Shown here piece after piece: positions 27,883 through 35,848 of a DNA stretch of 64,000 nucleotides (positions are counted from its first letter, which is position 1; each line of letters begins with the position of its first letter). The translations under genes were made by a program, and so were the position numbers. This DNA is from Oceanobacter sp045430275 (lineage in GTDB: Bacteria > Pseudomonadota > Gammaproteobacteria > Pseudomonadales > Oceanobacteraceae): positions 1-64,000 of the forward strand of contig JAILXU010000013.1 of NCBI GenBank assembly GCA_045430275.1, given 5' to 3'. The notes under the pieces are model-generated. The model worked only from the letters and a program-made list of their open reading frames with translations. It searched no databases and had not been told where the DNA came from.

Positions 27883-28872
27883 TTACAGACCGGCTTTTTT
27901 CAGGCGTTTATCCAGCGCAGCCAGAGACTGATTGATGGCATCCGCGCCGCCATCTCCCCAGATGCTGTTGGCCAATGGTGCGAAGGCTTCGGCGATCACA
28001 CCGCGCCATTGCTCTGTCCACTGCTGCAACAGCGCCTTGTTGTCATCCGACTCTGCCGCTGCCGTCTTCAGCACCGCATCGACCCAGCGGCTGTTGTCCT
28101 TGTGCCAGTCGCGCATGAACTCGGTCAGCATGCCGACATCCTGAGCGTCCTGCTGTTCCAGCCACTGGTCGTACTGGCGATAAATGAGGTCGTACATCAC
28201 TGCGTCCATAACCACATCCTGGGCCACAAACACTTCGAACCAGTCCTCGGTCACTAACAGGCGTTCACACTGCGCCCGAATCCCTTGCCATTGCGCGGCT
28301 TCCATCCAGGCAGTTTTGGCTTCCGCCAGCGCATCACCGGAATTACCATCCAGAATCAAACCAATCCGCGACAGGTACTGGGCCACGCCCAGACGATCCA
28401 TTCCGTCGTACAGCAATGCCTGGGTAATGGCCGTACCGAAGCCATAGGCCGCGCCGTACATATTGTTCAGGTTGGCGGCCTGCTCGACGTGACGCAGAGG
28501 AATCAGGTTCAGAATCAGCGACTGGCGCACCTCATCCGACAGGCGTTTGTCCAGACCACGTTTTTCAAAGAAGCTGTACTGGTTCTCGGCCAGTTCCTGC
28601 ATCTTGGCGCGCTGCTGAACGTAGGTGCCGTAATAGAACTGGCGCGGATCGCGGAAGGCGTACCAGTCTTCCATCACGATGGCGGTGCGGCTTTTGTCAT
28701 TCAGCAGTTTGTCGGGCTGCCACAAGGGGCGGTAATGGAAGTTCTGCTCGGCCTGAACGTCGTAGGTGGCTTCCTGATAACGCGATGCCGGCTTGTTGCC
28801 AAAGCGGCGTTCCAGGTTGGAAAACGTCTGCCTGACGGGTTCCAGATTGGCAGTCTTGATTTCAATGGTCAT
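27883..28872 (-). CDS. dmpL: Phenol hydroxylase beta subunit P1
   Basis: 329 aa structural subunit of the (alpha-beta-gamma)2 hydroxylase. It is homologous to the diiron subunit but lacks the metal ligands. Typical N-terminal IEIKTANLEPVRQTFSNLERRFGNKPASRYQE is present, and length matches the family. The leader carries CAACAACAAUAA followed by an AGGA site. It lies 42 bp after dmpK. Confidence 0.97.
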   Translation of the reverse strand: MTIEIKTANLEPVRQTFSNLERRFGNKPASRYQEATYDVQAEQNFHYRPLWQPDKLLNDKSRTAIVMEDWYAFRDPRQFYYGTYVQQRAKMQELAENQYSFFEKRGLDKRLSDEVRQSLILNLIPLRHVEQAANLNNMYGAAYGFGTAITQALLYDGMDRLGVAQYLSRIGLILDGNSGDALAEAKTAWMEAAQWQGIRAQCERLLVTEDWFEVFVAQDVVMDAVMYDLIYRQYDQWLEQQDAQDVGMLTEFMRDWHKDNSRWVDAVLKTAAAESDDNKALLQQWTEQWRGVIAEAFAPLANSIWGDGGADAINQSLAALDKRLKKAGL

Positions 28873-28890
28873 GGCGAATGTCCTGTGACT

Positions 28891-28901
28891 TATTGTTGTT
28901 G
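28891..28901 (-). promoter_or_regulatory. CA motif, dmpL leader
   Basis: mRNA reads CAACAACAAUA, about 20 nt before the dmpL AUG. Candidate Hfq/Crc site. Confidence 0.45.
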
Positions 28902-28914
28902 TACGAACGGCAAT

Positions 28915-29232
28915 TCAGTGGTGCTCGCGCGCGTCATGCTGATGGTTCTCGGCCATCAGGGTGTCCTGGCCGTAACGCCATTTATCCATGTCGGCATCGA
29001 TGATCTGGATCTGTTCCGGGGTCATCTCAACGACCTTGTTGGTCTTGCAAAACACCTCAAACACGGCAGGCGGCATAATGAGTTCGACGAACAGGGAGGG
29101 ATCACCAATGGCAAAATCGAACTCGACGAAACGCGCGCCTTCAGGGCTGCGTACCCGGATAAAGCGACGGCTGGCATCCACAGTCACTTCGTCCTTGGCA
29201 GAAGCGGTGTGAATGACCGAAACATGACTCAT
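28915..29232 (-). CDS. dmpK: Phenol hydroxylase assembly protein P0
   Basis: 105 aa. DmpK binds the oxygenase and is needed for growth on phenol, probably in iron loading or assembly. The stretch RFIRVRSPEGARFVEFDFAIGDPSLFVELIMPP is typical. It is the first gene of the operon; a sigma-54 promoter lies about 110 bp upstream. AAGGAG precedes ATG 29232, and a double CA tract lies just before that. Confidence 0.96.
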   Translation of the reverse strand: MSHVSVIHTASAKDEVTVDASRRFIRVRSPEGARFVEFDFAIGDPSLFVELIMPPAVFEVFCKTNKVVEMTPEQIQIIDADMDKWRYGQDTLMAENHQHDAREHH

Positions 29233-29248
29233 GCGGGACTCCTTGATC

Positions 29249-29276
29249 GTTGTTGTTGCTTGATTGTTATTGTTGT
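29249..29276 (-). promoter_or_regulatory. Double CA motif in the dmpK leader
   Basis: The dmpK mRNA leader has ACAACAAUAACAA and then CAACAACAAC just upstream of the AAGGAG site. These are long AAn triplet runs, the strongest of the series in this window. Confidence 0.55.
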
Positions 29277-29343
29277 GTGTCCGGCTGTTGCGACATCGAA
29301 CAGCGGGAAGAGTCGGGGTTGCGTTGATCTGTCAGAAGAGAAA

Positions 29344-29360
29344 TGGCAAGGGCTATGCCA
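29344..29360 (-). promoter_or_regulatory. Sigma-54 (-24/-12) promoter of dmpKLMNOP
   Basis: TGGCAT-AGCCC-TTGCC on the minus strand, with the invariant GG and GC at 12-bp spacing. Transcription should start about 12 nt downstream, leaving a leader of roughly 100 nt before dmpK. The core nearly equals the one at 50156-50171. Confidence 0.85.
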
Positions 29361-29400
29361 GAGTCGGAAAACTTCGAGGGGACCAGGATCAAAAGTCAGA

Positions 29401-29413
29401 TAACTATTTGATT
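29401..29413 (-). promoter_or_regulatory. IHF consensus site of the phenol promoter
   Basis: AATCAAATAGTTA fits WATCAANNNNTTR exactly and lies about 41 bp upstream of the -24 element, as expected for DNA bending between activator and sigma-54 polymerase. The rest of 29422-29679 holds possible activator sites (TTCATCA half-sites near 29530) but no gene. Confidence 0.6.
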
Positions 29414-29679
29414 TTTATCAATTTTAAAAATAAAACACTGGCACTGGAACGCCATAATAGAAACTCTGAACATCTCTGAAATACGGTCAGCCTGAGCATA
29501 TGATCAGGCCAAAAATGGGAATTTAACGATTTCATCAACACCCTGATGGCATCATTTCAGGTGCTGGCCCACACCGCCTGGAGTGGCCATTTGACGCTGC
29601 CGAATCAAGCTGGGCACAATAATGAACATTCCCCAGGGCCTGAATAAACAGCAGAGAACACAGCCCTGGCACCTTGATA

Positions 29680-29693
29680 ACAACAATAACAAC
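29680..29693 (+). promoter_or_regulatory. CA motif in the leader of the first DmpR-like gene
   Basis: ACAACAAUAACAAC lies immediately before an AUG that opens a five-codon upstream ORF (MSYHQ, 29694-29711), whose UGA overlaps the regulator's AUG. Candidate Hfq/Crc site. Confidence 0.5.
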
Positions 29694-29707
29694 ATGAGTT
29701 ATCACCA

Positions 29708-31447
29708 ATGACTTCCCCACAACACAACCCCACATCCGAACCTGAAACGGAGGCACTCGCCTTCCCCAGTGCCGCTGATCTGGTGGCCCAGATCCAGTTT
29801 GATTTTGATCAGGGCAAGATCTGGTTTCAGGAACAACGCATGCTGCTGGTGCATGCCGCCGTTATGGGCGAACTGCGCAAGGGGTTGATTCACAGCCTCG
29901 GCGTTGAACGCGCCAGCAGCTTTTTGCTCCGTTTTGGCTATCAATCCGGCTGGCGTGACGCCCAAATGGCTCGCGCCCTGCGCCCTGAAATGACCGTTGC
30001 CGAAGCCTTCTTTGCCGGGCCGCAATTGCACGGCATCAAGGGCATGGTCAAGGTCAGTCCGGTGGCGTTTGAATTCGACCCGGACACCGAGCACTTTTAC
30101 AGCGAATTTCTCTGGCACGGCTCATACGAAGCCGAACAACACATCGCCGAATTTGGCATCGCCACCGATCCAATTTGCTGGACATTGATTGGCTATGCCA
30201 GCGGTTACGCTACGTACTTTTGTGGCCGCCCGATTCTGTTTCGGGAGGTCAACTGCGAAGGGTGCGGCGACAGTCACTGCACCATCATAGGCAAGCCCGC
30301 CAGTGAATGGCCCGACCGTGACCGTATTGAACGCTGGCTGACGCCCGAGCCGATTGCCGATGAACTGATGTCTCTGCAACAGCAGTTAGACAGCTTGAAA
30401 GCCAGCTTCCGTAGCCATGAGCTGGTGGACGATTTCCTGTTAAATTCGGTCGGGCGCTCAGAACCGTTCAAGCAGGTGTGTCAACTGATCAAGAAAGCCA
30501 GTCAGAGTAAGGCAACGGTGCTGATTCGAGGTGAAACCGGCGTTGGTAAAGAGATCGTGGCACGCGGTTTACACGCAGCCAGTGAACGCACCGACAAGGC
30601 GTTTGTGGCCGTCAACTGCGCCTGTATTCCGCCGGATCTGATCGAGTCCGAGTTGTTTGGTGTAGAGAAAGGCGCGTATACCGGAGCAACGACGTCACGA
30701 GAAGGCCGCTTTGAGCGCGCTCACAAAGGCACAATTTTTCTGGATGAAGTGATCGAGCTGTCCCCTCGGGCACAAGCGTCTCTCTTACGGGTGTTACAGG
30801 AGTCGGAAATTGAACGCGTTGGCGGCACTCATACCCGAAAAATCGACGTGCGGGTGGTCGCTGCGACCAACGAAGATCTGGAAACCGCTGTGGCAGAAGG
30901 CCGCTTCCGGGCGGATCTGTTTTTCCGCCTGAACGTGCTGCCAGTACGTATTCCACCACTGCGGGAACGGTTCGATGACATTCCGTTGCTGGTGGATCAT
31001 TTTCTGGAGAAATACTGCACCCTGTACGGCAAAAACATCACCGGGATCTCTGACAAGGCGCTGGAAGCCCTGCTGCGCTATAAATGGCCGGGCAACATCC
31101 GCGAGCTGGAAAACATGATCGAGCGCGGCGTGATTCTGGCCAACAACGGTCAGGCCATCGAGCTGCACAGCCTGTTTCCCTCCTTGTCTGAACCCTCTCA
31201 TCCCCTGAACGTGATTGGCAAAGATGGCATGCTGTCACCTCTGGGAGGGCCGATGATGCGAACGGATAGCCCCACGGTGGACGTGGATCACTTGCTGGAT
31301 CAGGGCATCAGTCTGGATATTCTGGAACAGGAAATGATTCAGCGTGCCATGCAGCGCAGCGACGGAAACGTCACCCACGCTGCGCGCCTTCTGGGACTTA
31401 CCCGACCGGCGCTGGCGTATCGCTTGAAAAAGCTGAATATCGAATGA
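29708..31447 (+). CDS. DmpR/XylR-class sigma-54 activator 1
   Basis: 579 aa activator of aromatic catabolism. Residues about 20-125 form the XylR_N sensor region, followed by a V4R domain with a Cys motif (CEGCGDSHC). The central AAA+ domain has Walker A GETGVGKE and GAYTGA for sigma-54 contact. The C-terminal Fis-type helix-turn-helix is GNVTHAARLLGLTRPALAYRL. The family binds phenols directly. It diverges from dmpK, whose sigma-54 promoter it should activate. The start has no Shine-Dalgarno and overlaps the stop of a tiny upstream ORF. Confidence 0.93.
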   Translation: MTSPQHNPTSEPETEALAFPSAADLVAQIQFDFDQGKIWFQEQRMLLVHAAVMGELRKGLIHSLGVERASSFLLRFGYQSGWRDAQMARALRPEMTVAEAFFAGPQLHGIKGMVKVSPVAFEFDPDTEHFYSEFLWHGSYEAEQHIAEFGIATDPICWTLIGYASGYATYFCGRPILFREVNCEGCGDSHCTIIGKPASEWPDRDRIERWLTPEPIADELMSLQQQLDSLKASFRSHELVDDFLLNSVGRSEPFKQVCQLIKKASQSKATVLIRGETGVGKEIVARGLHAASERTDKAFVAVNCACIPPDLIESELFGVEKGAYTGATTSREGRFERAHKGTIFLDEVIELSPRAQASLLRVLQESEIERVGGTHTRKIDVRVVAATNEDLETAVAEGRFRADLFFRLNVLPVRIPPLRERFDDIPLLVDHFLEKYCTLYGKNITGISDKALEALLRYKWPGNIRELENMIERGVILANNGQAIELHSLFPSLSEPSHPLNVIGKDGMLSPLGGPMMRTDSPTVDVDHLLDQGISLDILEQEMIQRAMQRSDGNVTHAARLLGLTRPALAYRLKKLNIE

Positions 31448-31852
31448 TCAGCGCTTCATCGCCACACGGTAGCTGTGGATGGTAACGTCGCCGGAATCGG
31501 CCACGGATACTGCCCAGCTTTCCGTCAATGGCAGTTTCAGTTGTTTGGCGGGCTTGCCTTCCGGCGCGATCAGGGTGGCAATCAAAGTCAGCTCCATTTC
31601 AACCGGGTAGACGCCATCAACGGCTTCACCCACGTTCAATTGCTGAACATCGTGAACCCAACCGGCTTCAAACGTGCGAGCCGCACCACGATACCAGGTT
31701 TCAAACCCAGCGTGGCCTTCAAACGCACCTTCCGGCATCACCAGTTCCAGTGACTCGGACACACGTCCGAGAAACCAGTCGATGTTTTCCGGCATGGGCT
31801 CCATGGCCTTGAACCAGTCGGATACAAATTGCGTGATAGTCTGTTCGGTCAT
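31448..31852 (-). CDS. NTF2/SnoaL-like small protein
   Basis: 134 aa with the cone-shaped NTF2-like pattern (FVSDWFKAMEPMPENIDWFLGRVSESLELVMPEGAFEGHAGFETWYRG). Such proteins are ligand-binding or small enzymes; the substrate is unknown. The frame is open to 31897, but an AGGAG site 8 nt before ATG 31852 (MTEQTITQF) decides the start. It converges with the dmpR-like gene, stop next to stop. A role in aromatic catabolism is possible but unsupported. Confidence 0.75.
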   Translation of the reverse strand: MTEQTITQFVSDWFKAMEPMPENIDWFLGRVSESLELVMPEGAFEGHAGFETWYRGAARTFEAGWVHDVQQLNVGEAVDGVYPVEMELTLIATLIAPEGKPAKQLKLPLTESWAVSVADSGDVTIHSYRVAMKR

Positions 31853-32073
31853 AAACGTCTCCTGCGGCCTTACGCGCGCATTATTGCGACACAGCATTAT
31901 GCAGTATCGTGCTTTTTCTGTGTCATAAAAAGACGGCTGATCATAGGAACCCGCCTGGCCTCCGTCAAAAGGTATGAGTCATGAAAACAGCGAACCATCC
32001 CAAAATCCGCTACTGATAATCCCGTTTCTGTTGGTTATACCAACCAGCGCAGCAGCCTATGATGACCGATGCT

Positions 32074-32085
32074 AATAATAACAAT
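32074..32085 (+). promoter_or_regulatory. CA motif upstream of the binding-protein gene
   Basis: AAUAAUAACAAU lies 14 nt before the start and just before the GGAG ribosome-binding site. Confidence 0.45.
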
Positions 32086-32098
32086 ATGGAGTATCAGG

Positions 32099-33337
32099 AT
32101 GTCTTTCCTGCCACCCAACCGGACTATGCGCCGGTTCCTGATGCGCGCTCTGGCGCTGTTCGTTGTTCTGTCACCCCTTCCTGCTTACGCTCAGGACAGC
32201 ATCAAGCTGGGGCTGAGCTACCCCAACACCGGGCGTTACAAGGCACTGGGCATTGAACAAGCTCGCGGAGCCTTGCTGGCGATTGAGGAACTGAACCAGC
32301 AAGGAGGATTGCTGGGGCAACCACTCGAAATGATCACGGCTCAGGGACGTTCTCGTGCCGACAAGGCAGCGGATACGATCAAAAATCTGGCCAACCAGGG
32401 TGCTGTGATGCTGTTTGGTGGATCGCCTGCCCCGACTGCCGCAATTGACGAAGCCTCGCACCACAAGCTGGTGTACTTCGACACCCTGACCTATTCCAGC
32501 ACACTGAACACGCGTAAGAATCAAGCTACCCATGCCAATGTATTTCAGGCTTCCTACGACTCCTGGATGGCAGCCAAATCGCTGGCGTTTTATCTCAAGC
32601 AATCGATTCAGGGCAAGCGGGTGTTCTACATCACCGCCGATGCGGAATGGGGCCGTCAGACGGAAGAGAACCTCCGGCGTTTTACCGCCACCGAAGATCA
32701 CAAACGCCATCCGGGCACCTACGTTAAATTCCCGCGCCCTCGCCCTAACGATCTGGAACAGGCGATACAGGCCGCTGCCGCTTCCAAAGCCGATGTGCTG
32801 GTGCTGATTCAGTACAGCGATGATCTGTCATCGGCCCTTCGCATCGCACACAACGCCGGAATCAAGGAGCGCATGAAAATCGTGGTACCCAACCTGTCGC
32901 TGGGGATTGCTCGCAGCGCCGGAGCCGACGCCATGGAAGGTGTCTATGGCACTACGCCCTGGAGCTGGCAGGTGCCGTACGTTTACAGCTTCAAAAAGGG
33001 ACAGGACTTTATCGCCCAGTACGTCAAGGCCTATCAGGAGTATCCATCCTATGCCGCCGCAACGGCCTACAGCATGGTGCATGAGTTCCACCGCGCCGCG
33101 ACACAGGCTGGAACCACCCAGAGCAAAGCCGTGATCAAGGCACTGGAGGGACACACCTACATTGGCGTCAAAGACCCGCAAACCTGGCGTGAGTTTGACC
33201 ATCAGAATGTGCAGTCGGTGTACGTTGTGAAAGGCAAGAAACGGGAAGACGTGATCAGCAGCCAGTATCGCCAGGATTACTTTGACGTGCTGTTTGATGT
33301 ATCCGGGCTAGTGGTGGCCCGATCGCAGAATGAATAG
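32099..33337 (+). CDS. Periplasmic substrate-binding protein, branched-chain amino-acid/aromatic type
   Basis: 412 aa from ATG 32099, chosen for the GGAG site seven bases upstream; the frame is open to 32069. The signal peptide ends at AYA-QD (about residue 31). The mature protein is a type I periplasmic binding fold (IKLGLSYPNTGRYKALGIEQARGALLAIEELNQQGGLLGQ), as in LivJ, AmiC and aromatic-acid binding proteins. No ABC permease or ATPase genes are near, so it is an orphan. It may feed a distant transporter or present a ligand to a sensor; the PAS-GGDEF gene is convergent. Confidence 0.85.
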   Translation: MSFLPPNRTMRRFLMRALALFVVLSPLPAYAQDSIKLGLSYPNTGRYKALGIEQARGALLAIEELNQQGGLLGQPLEMITAQGRSRADKAADTIKNLANQGAVMLFGGSPAPTAAIDEASHHKLVYFDTLTYSSTLNTRKNQATHANVFQASYDSWMAAKSLAFYLKQSIQGKRVFYITADAEWGRQTEENLRRFTATEDHKRHPGTYVKFPRPRPNDLEQAIQAAAASKADVLVLIQYSDDLSSALRIAHNAGIKERMKIVVPNLSLGIARSAGADAMEGVYGTTPWSWQVPYVYSFKKGQDFIAQYVKAYQEYPSYAAATAYSMVHEFHRAATQAGTTQSKAVIKALEGHTYIGVKDPQTWREFDHQNVQSVYVVKGKKREDVISSQYRQDYFDVLFDVSGLVVARSQNE

Positions 33338-33343
33338 ACACGA

Positions 33344-34294
33344 TCAGGTCTCCAGCACATCCATATCCAGATAAAAACGTCGCTTGCCGTGTTGCTTCGC
33401 CCGGTACAGGGCGTGGTCGGCTCGGCGCATCAGATGAGTAAAGGTTTGACCACTGAAGGGGAAGCAGGCAACTCCAATGCTGCCAGACAGCGGAAGCAGG
33501 CGCTGCTGGTGTACTAATGGCGCGCTCAATTGCGTCAGGAGCTTGTCGGCCATCGCTCGAATGTGGTTAATCTGGCAGTCAGTCATGGCCAGCGCCACAA
33601 ATTCATCACCGCCCAAACGGCCAACCAGATCAGCATCCCGGAAGCAAGCCTGTAAACGTCGGCCGGTCTCCTGCAAAACCAGATCTCCGACTTCGTGACC
33701 ATACTGGTCATTGATGTATTTGAAGTTATCCAGATCGATAAAGAAGAAAGCCAGTTTCGTGCCCTGACGCTTGGCCAGTTCAATGTATTGCTCGGACTGC
33801 TGTTGGAACGAGGCACGATTCAACAGACCTGTCAGGCAATCGTAGTTGGCCTGATAGCTGAGCTGCGCTTCCAGTTGTTTGACGCGGGTAATGTCACGGC
33901 TGATACCAAACAGCCCGATAACCTCACCTTGCGGGTTACGAAGCGGGCGCTTGCTGGAACTGACCCAGCACAATTCATTCTGTTGATTGTAATACGGCTC
34001 TTCGAGCCAGGTGATGGCTTTGCCTTCCGTGATCACCGGACGCTCTTTTTCGTAATACAGCTCGGCGTGCTCTTGCGGAAAGACATCAAAATCGGTTTTT
34101 CCAATCAATTCGTGCCAGGAACGATGGCCCGTCAAATCTGCAAAGATGCGGCTGGCGTATGTGAAACGATGCTCAATGTCTTTGAAGTAGATGTAATCGG
34201 ATGTATTTTCCAGAAAGAACATAAAGTGTTCTTCGGTTTTTTCCAGTTGGCGAATGCGCTCCAATTGCTCTTCTGCATTCTCTGAAACATTCAT
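33344..34294 (-). CDS. PAS-GGDEF diguanylate cyclase
   Basis: 316 aa. A PAS domain occupies about residues 20-140 (FFLENTSDYIYFKDIEHRFTYAS). The GGDEF domain follows with an intact GGDEF catalytic motif and an inhibitory RxxD site (RDAD) five residues before it. It should therefore make cyclic di-GMP with product feedback. No membrane segment, so sensing is cytoplasmic. The frame extends to 34324, but AAGGAG upstream of ATG 34294 fixes the start. It converges with the binding-protein gene, six bases apart. Confidence 0.92.
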   Translation of the reverse strand: MNVSENAEEQLERIRQLEKTEEHFMFFLENTSDYIYFKDIEHRFTYASRIFADLTGHRSWHELIGKTDFDVFPQEHAELYYEKERPVITEGKAITWLEEPYYNQQNELCWVSSSKRPLRNPQGEVIGLFGISRDITRVKQLEAQLSYQANYDCLTGLLNRASFQQQSEQYIELAKRQGTKLAFFFIDLDNFKYINDQYGHEVGDLVLQETGRRLQACFRDADLVGRLGGDEFVALAMTDCQINHIRAMADKLLTQLSAPLVHQQRLLPLSGSIGVACFPFSGQTFTHLMRRADHALYRAKQHGKRRFYLDMDVLET

Positions 34295-34454
34295 ACACCC
34301 CCACTCCTTTTCCTGACAGTACACCTGAATGCCTCAAAAAATCCTTGTCAATCAAACACATCATAGTGACCTATTATGACAGGCATCATTTATTCAGAGA
34401 CAGGCATCATTGTACATAAACCGAACAAAAGCTATACGGCAAAATCACCCGTAT

Positions 34455-34477
34455 AAAAAAGCCCGCACAAGGCGGGC
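34455..34477 (-). terminator. Terminator after the DUF1329 gene
   Basis: On the minus strand GCCCGCC-TTGT-GCGGGC followed by TTTTTT, 30 bp after the DUF1329 stop. It closes the envelope cluster. Confidence 0.88.
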
Positions 34478-34506
34478 AAAGAGAGAGCGGTGCAGAAAAA
34501 CCGGAT

Positions 34507-35820
34507 CTAGCGACCCGTAGCTCTCAGGTTTTGCACAGTGAACTTGGAACGCGGGCTGAGTTTCGGGTCAACAATGCCCTTGAATTGACCGGTGGTGCAG
34601 TGGTTGGCCTGGATATCCACCATTGAAAACGCATCGTCCACGGAAACCCCTGTGCCCTTGTTCTGTGGCAAATGGTGATCCGGGTGCGTCTGGCCAATGG
34701 TCCAGCTCTTCCACATCGCGCCGTTACGGTCGTAGGTAATGTTGCGTGGAATCACAAACGTCTGGGCATCAATGTAGTGCTCACGACGGCTGATCGGATG
34801 GTTCGGATCTTTCGGTTCCGACCACAGCACGTAGGTCTTGCGCAACTGCCAGGTCACTTCCGGGAAGCAACCGCCCTTGCCACCAAACGCCACGACCTGA
34901 TAGCCATCGTCGTCTTTGTGAGTCTTGGTATCGAGCTGCATGTCATTGTGGTTGTACATCGGCGACAGCATCCACTTGGTGCTTTTGTACGTCCACTTCA
35001 TGTCCATGATACGGCCGTTATAGCCCTCAAAATCCTCAATCATAATATCCGTGCCGAGGAACGCATCCGCCGACTGGCCGGATGACAAACGGCGTACCCG
35101 GCGCTGGAAACCCAGATACAAATAGGCGTTATCCAGTTTCTGATCGTCTTCAAAACGCTGAATCAGGAGCTGGGTGTTTTTAACGTCAAACGGTTCCAGT
35201 ACCTGAACGTAAATCCCCCGGAACAGCTCCGACGGATTCGGCGTAATTTCCGGGTACGGAGCCTGGGACGTACGGTGAGTGAAGTTCAGAAAGTGGAAGT
35301 TCATCTTGAACTGACGCTCCTCCTTGCCGCTTTTCATGTCCTTCATCGTCCAGTAGAACGGCGAAATGGCCGCTGAGTCACCCCAGTTGTAGCCGTATTT
35401 GTAGTTCCAGGCCAGCTTCTCACCCGCTCGGGAGTCGTCCAGCGACGGCTCCTGAGGGAACGGACGCCCAGCCACCGAGCCGGTGATCTTGCCCGGCTGG
35501 TCGCCCAGTGCCACACCACCAGAGTACTTGCGAGTGGCATCGACATAGGAAGGGTGCAGATCAAACGAGGTCGTTTCACCCACGGTAATCTCATAATCGC
35601 CGTTCTTGATAAAGCGATACATAGCCGGGTCGAGGTATTCCATCACCGCGTCCACATTGCCCTGATTGATCACCATACCGGGCTGGATCGCATCGACCTG
35701 TGGCCCACCGGATTTATATGGGTGGAACGATTGCTGAATCACGGATTCAGGCACAGCGGCCTGAGTCGCTACAGCCGAACCCAACAGCGCCAGTGCGCCA
35801 AGCGTTGTGGTTAATTTCAT
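34507..35820 (-). CDS. DUF1329 periplasmic protein
   Basis: 437 aa from ATG 35820, selected because GAGGAAA lies eight bases before it (the frame opens at 35841). A Sec signal peptide (MKLTTTLGALALLGSAVATQAA) leads to the mature DUF1329 domain (ISPFYWTMKDMKSGKEERQFKMNFHFLNFTHR). I recall the family as LolA/LppX-like lipid carriers in fold, but that is background knowledge, not seen here. It is the last gene of a four-gene unit with DUF1302, MMPL and YCF48 genes, ended by a terminator. Confidence 0.88.
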   Translation of the reverse strand: MKLTTTLGALALLGSAVATQAAVPESVIQQSFHPYKSGGPQVDAIQPGMVINQGNVDAVMEYLDPAMYRFIKNGDYEITVGETTSFDLHPSYVDATRKYSGGVALGDQPGKITGSVAGRPFPQEPSLDDSRAGEKLAWNYKYGYNWGDSAAISPFYWTMKDMKSGKEERQFKMNFHFLNFTHRTSQAPYPEITPNPSELFRGIYVQVLEPFDVKNTQLLIQRFEDDQKLDNAYLYLGFQRRVRRLSSGQSADAFLGTDIMIEDFEGYNGRIMDMKWTYKSTKWMLSPMYNHNDMQLDTKTHKDDDGYQVVAFGGKGGCFPEVTWQLRKTYVLWSEPKDPNHPISRREHYIDAQTFVIPRNITYDRNGAMWKSWTIGQTHPDHHLPQNKGTGVSVDDAFSMVDIQANHCTTGQFKGIVDPKLSPRSKFTVQNLRATGR

Positions 35821-35848
35821 GGTTGATTTCCTCTGCATCATGATGGGC

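Noticed and set aside
34325..34454. Possible gene or sigma-54 promoter between the cyclase and the terminator
   Set aside because: No TGGCA-N-TTGC pair and no coding frame; it is simply an AT-rich promoter region for the cyclase gene.
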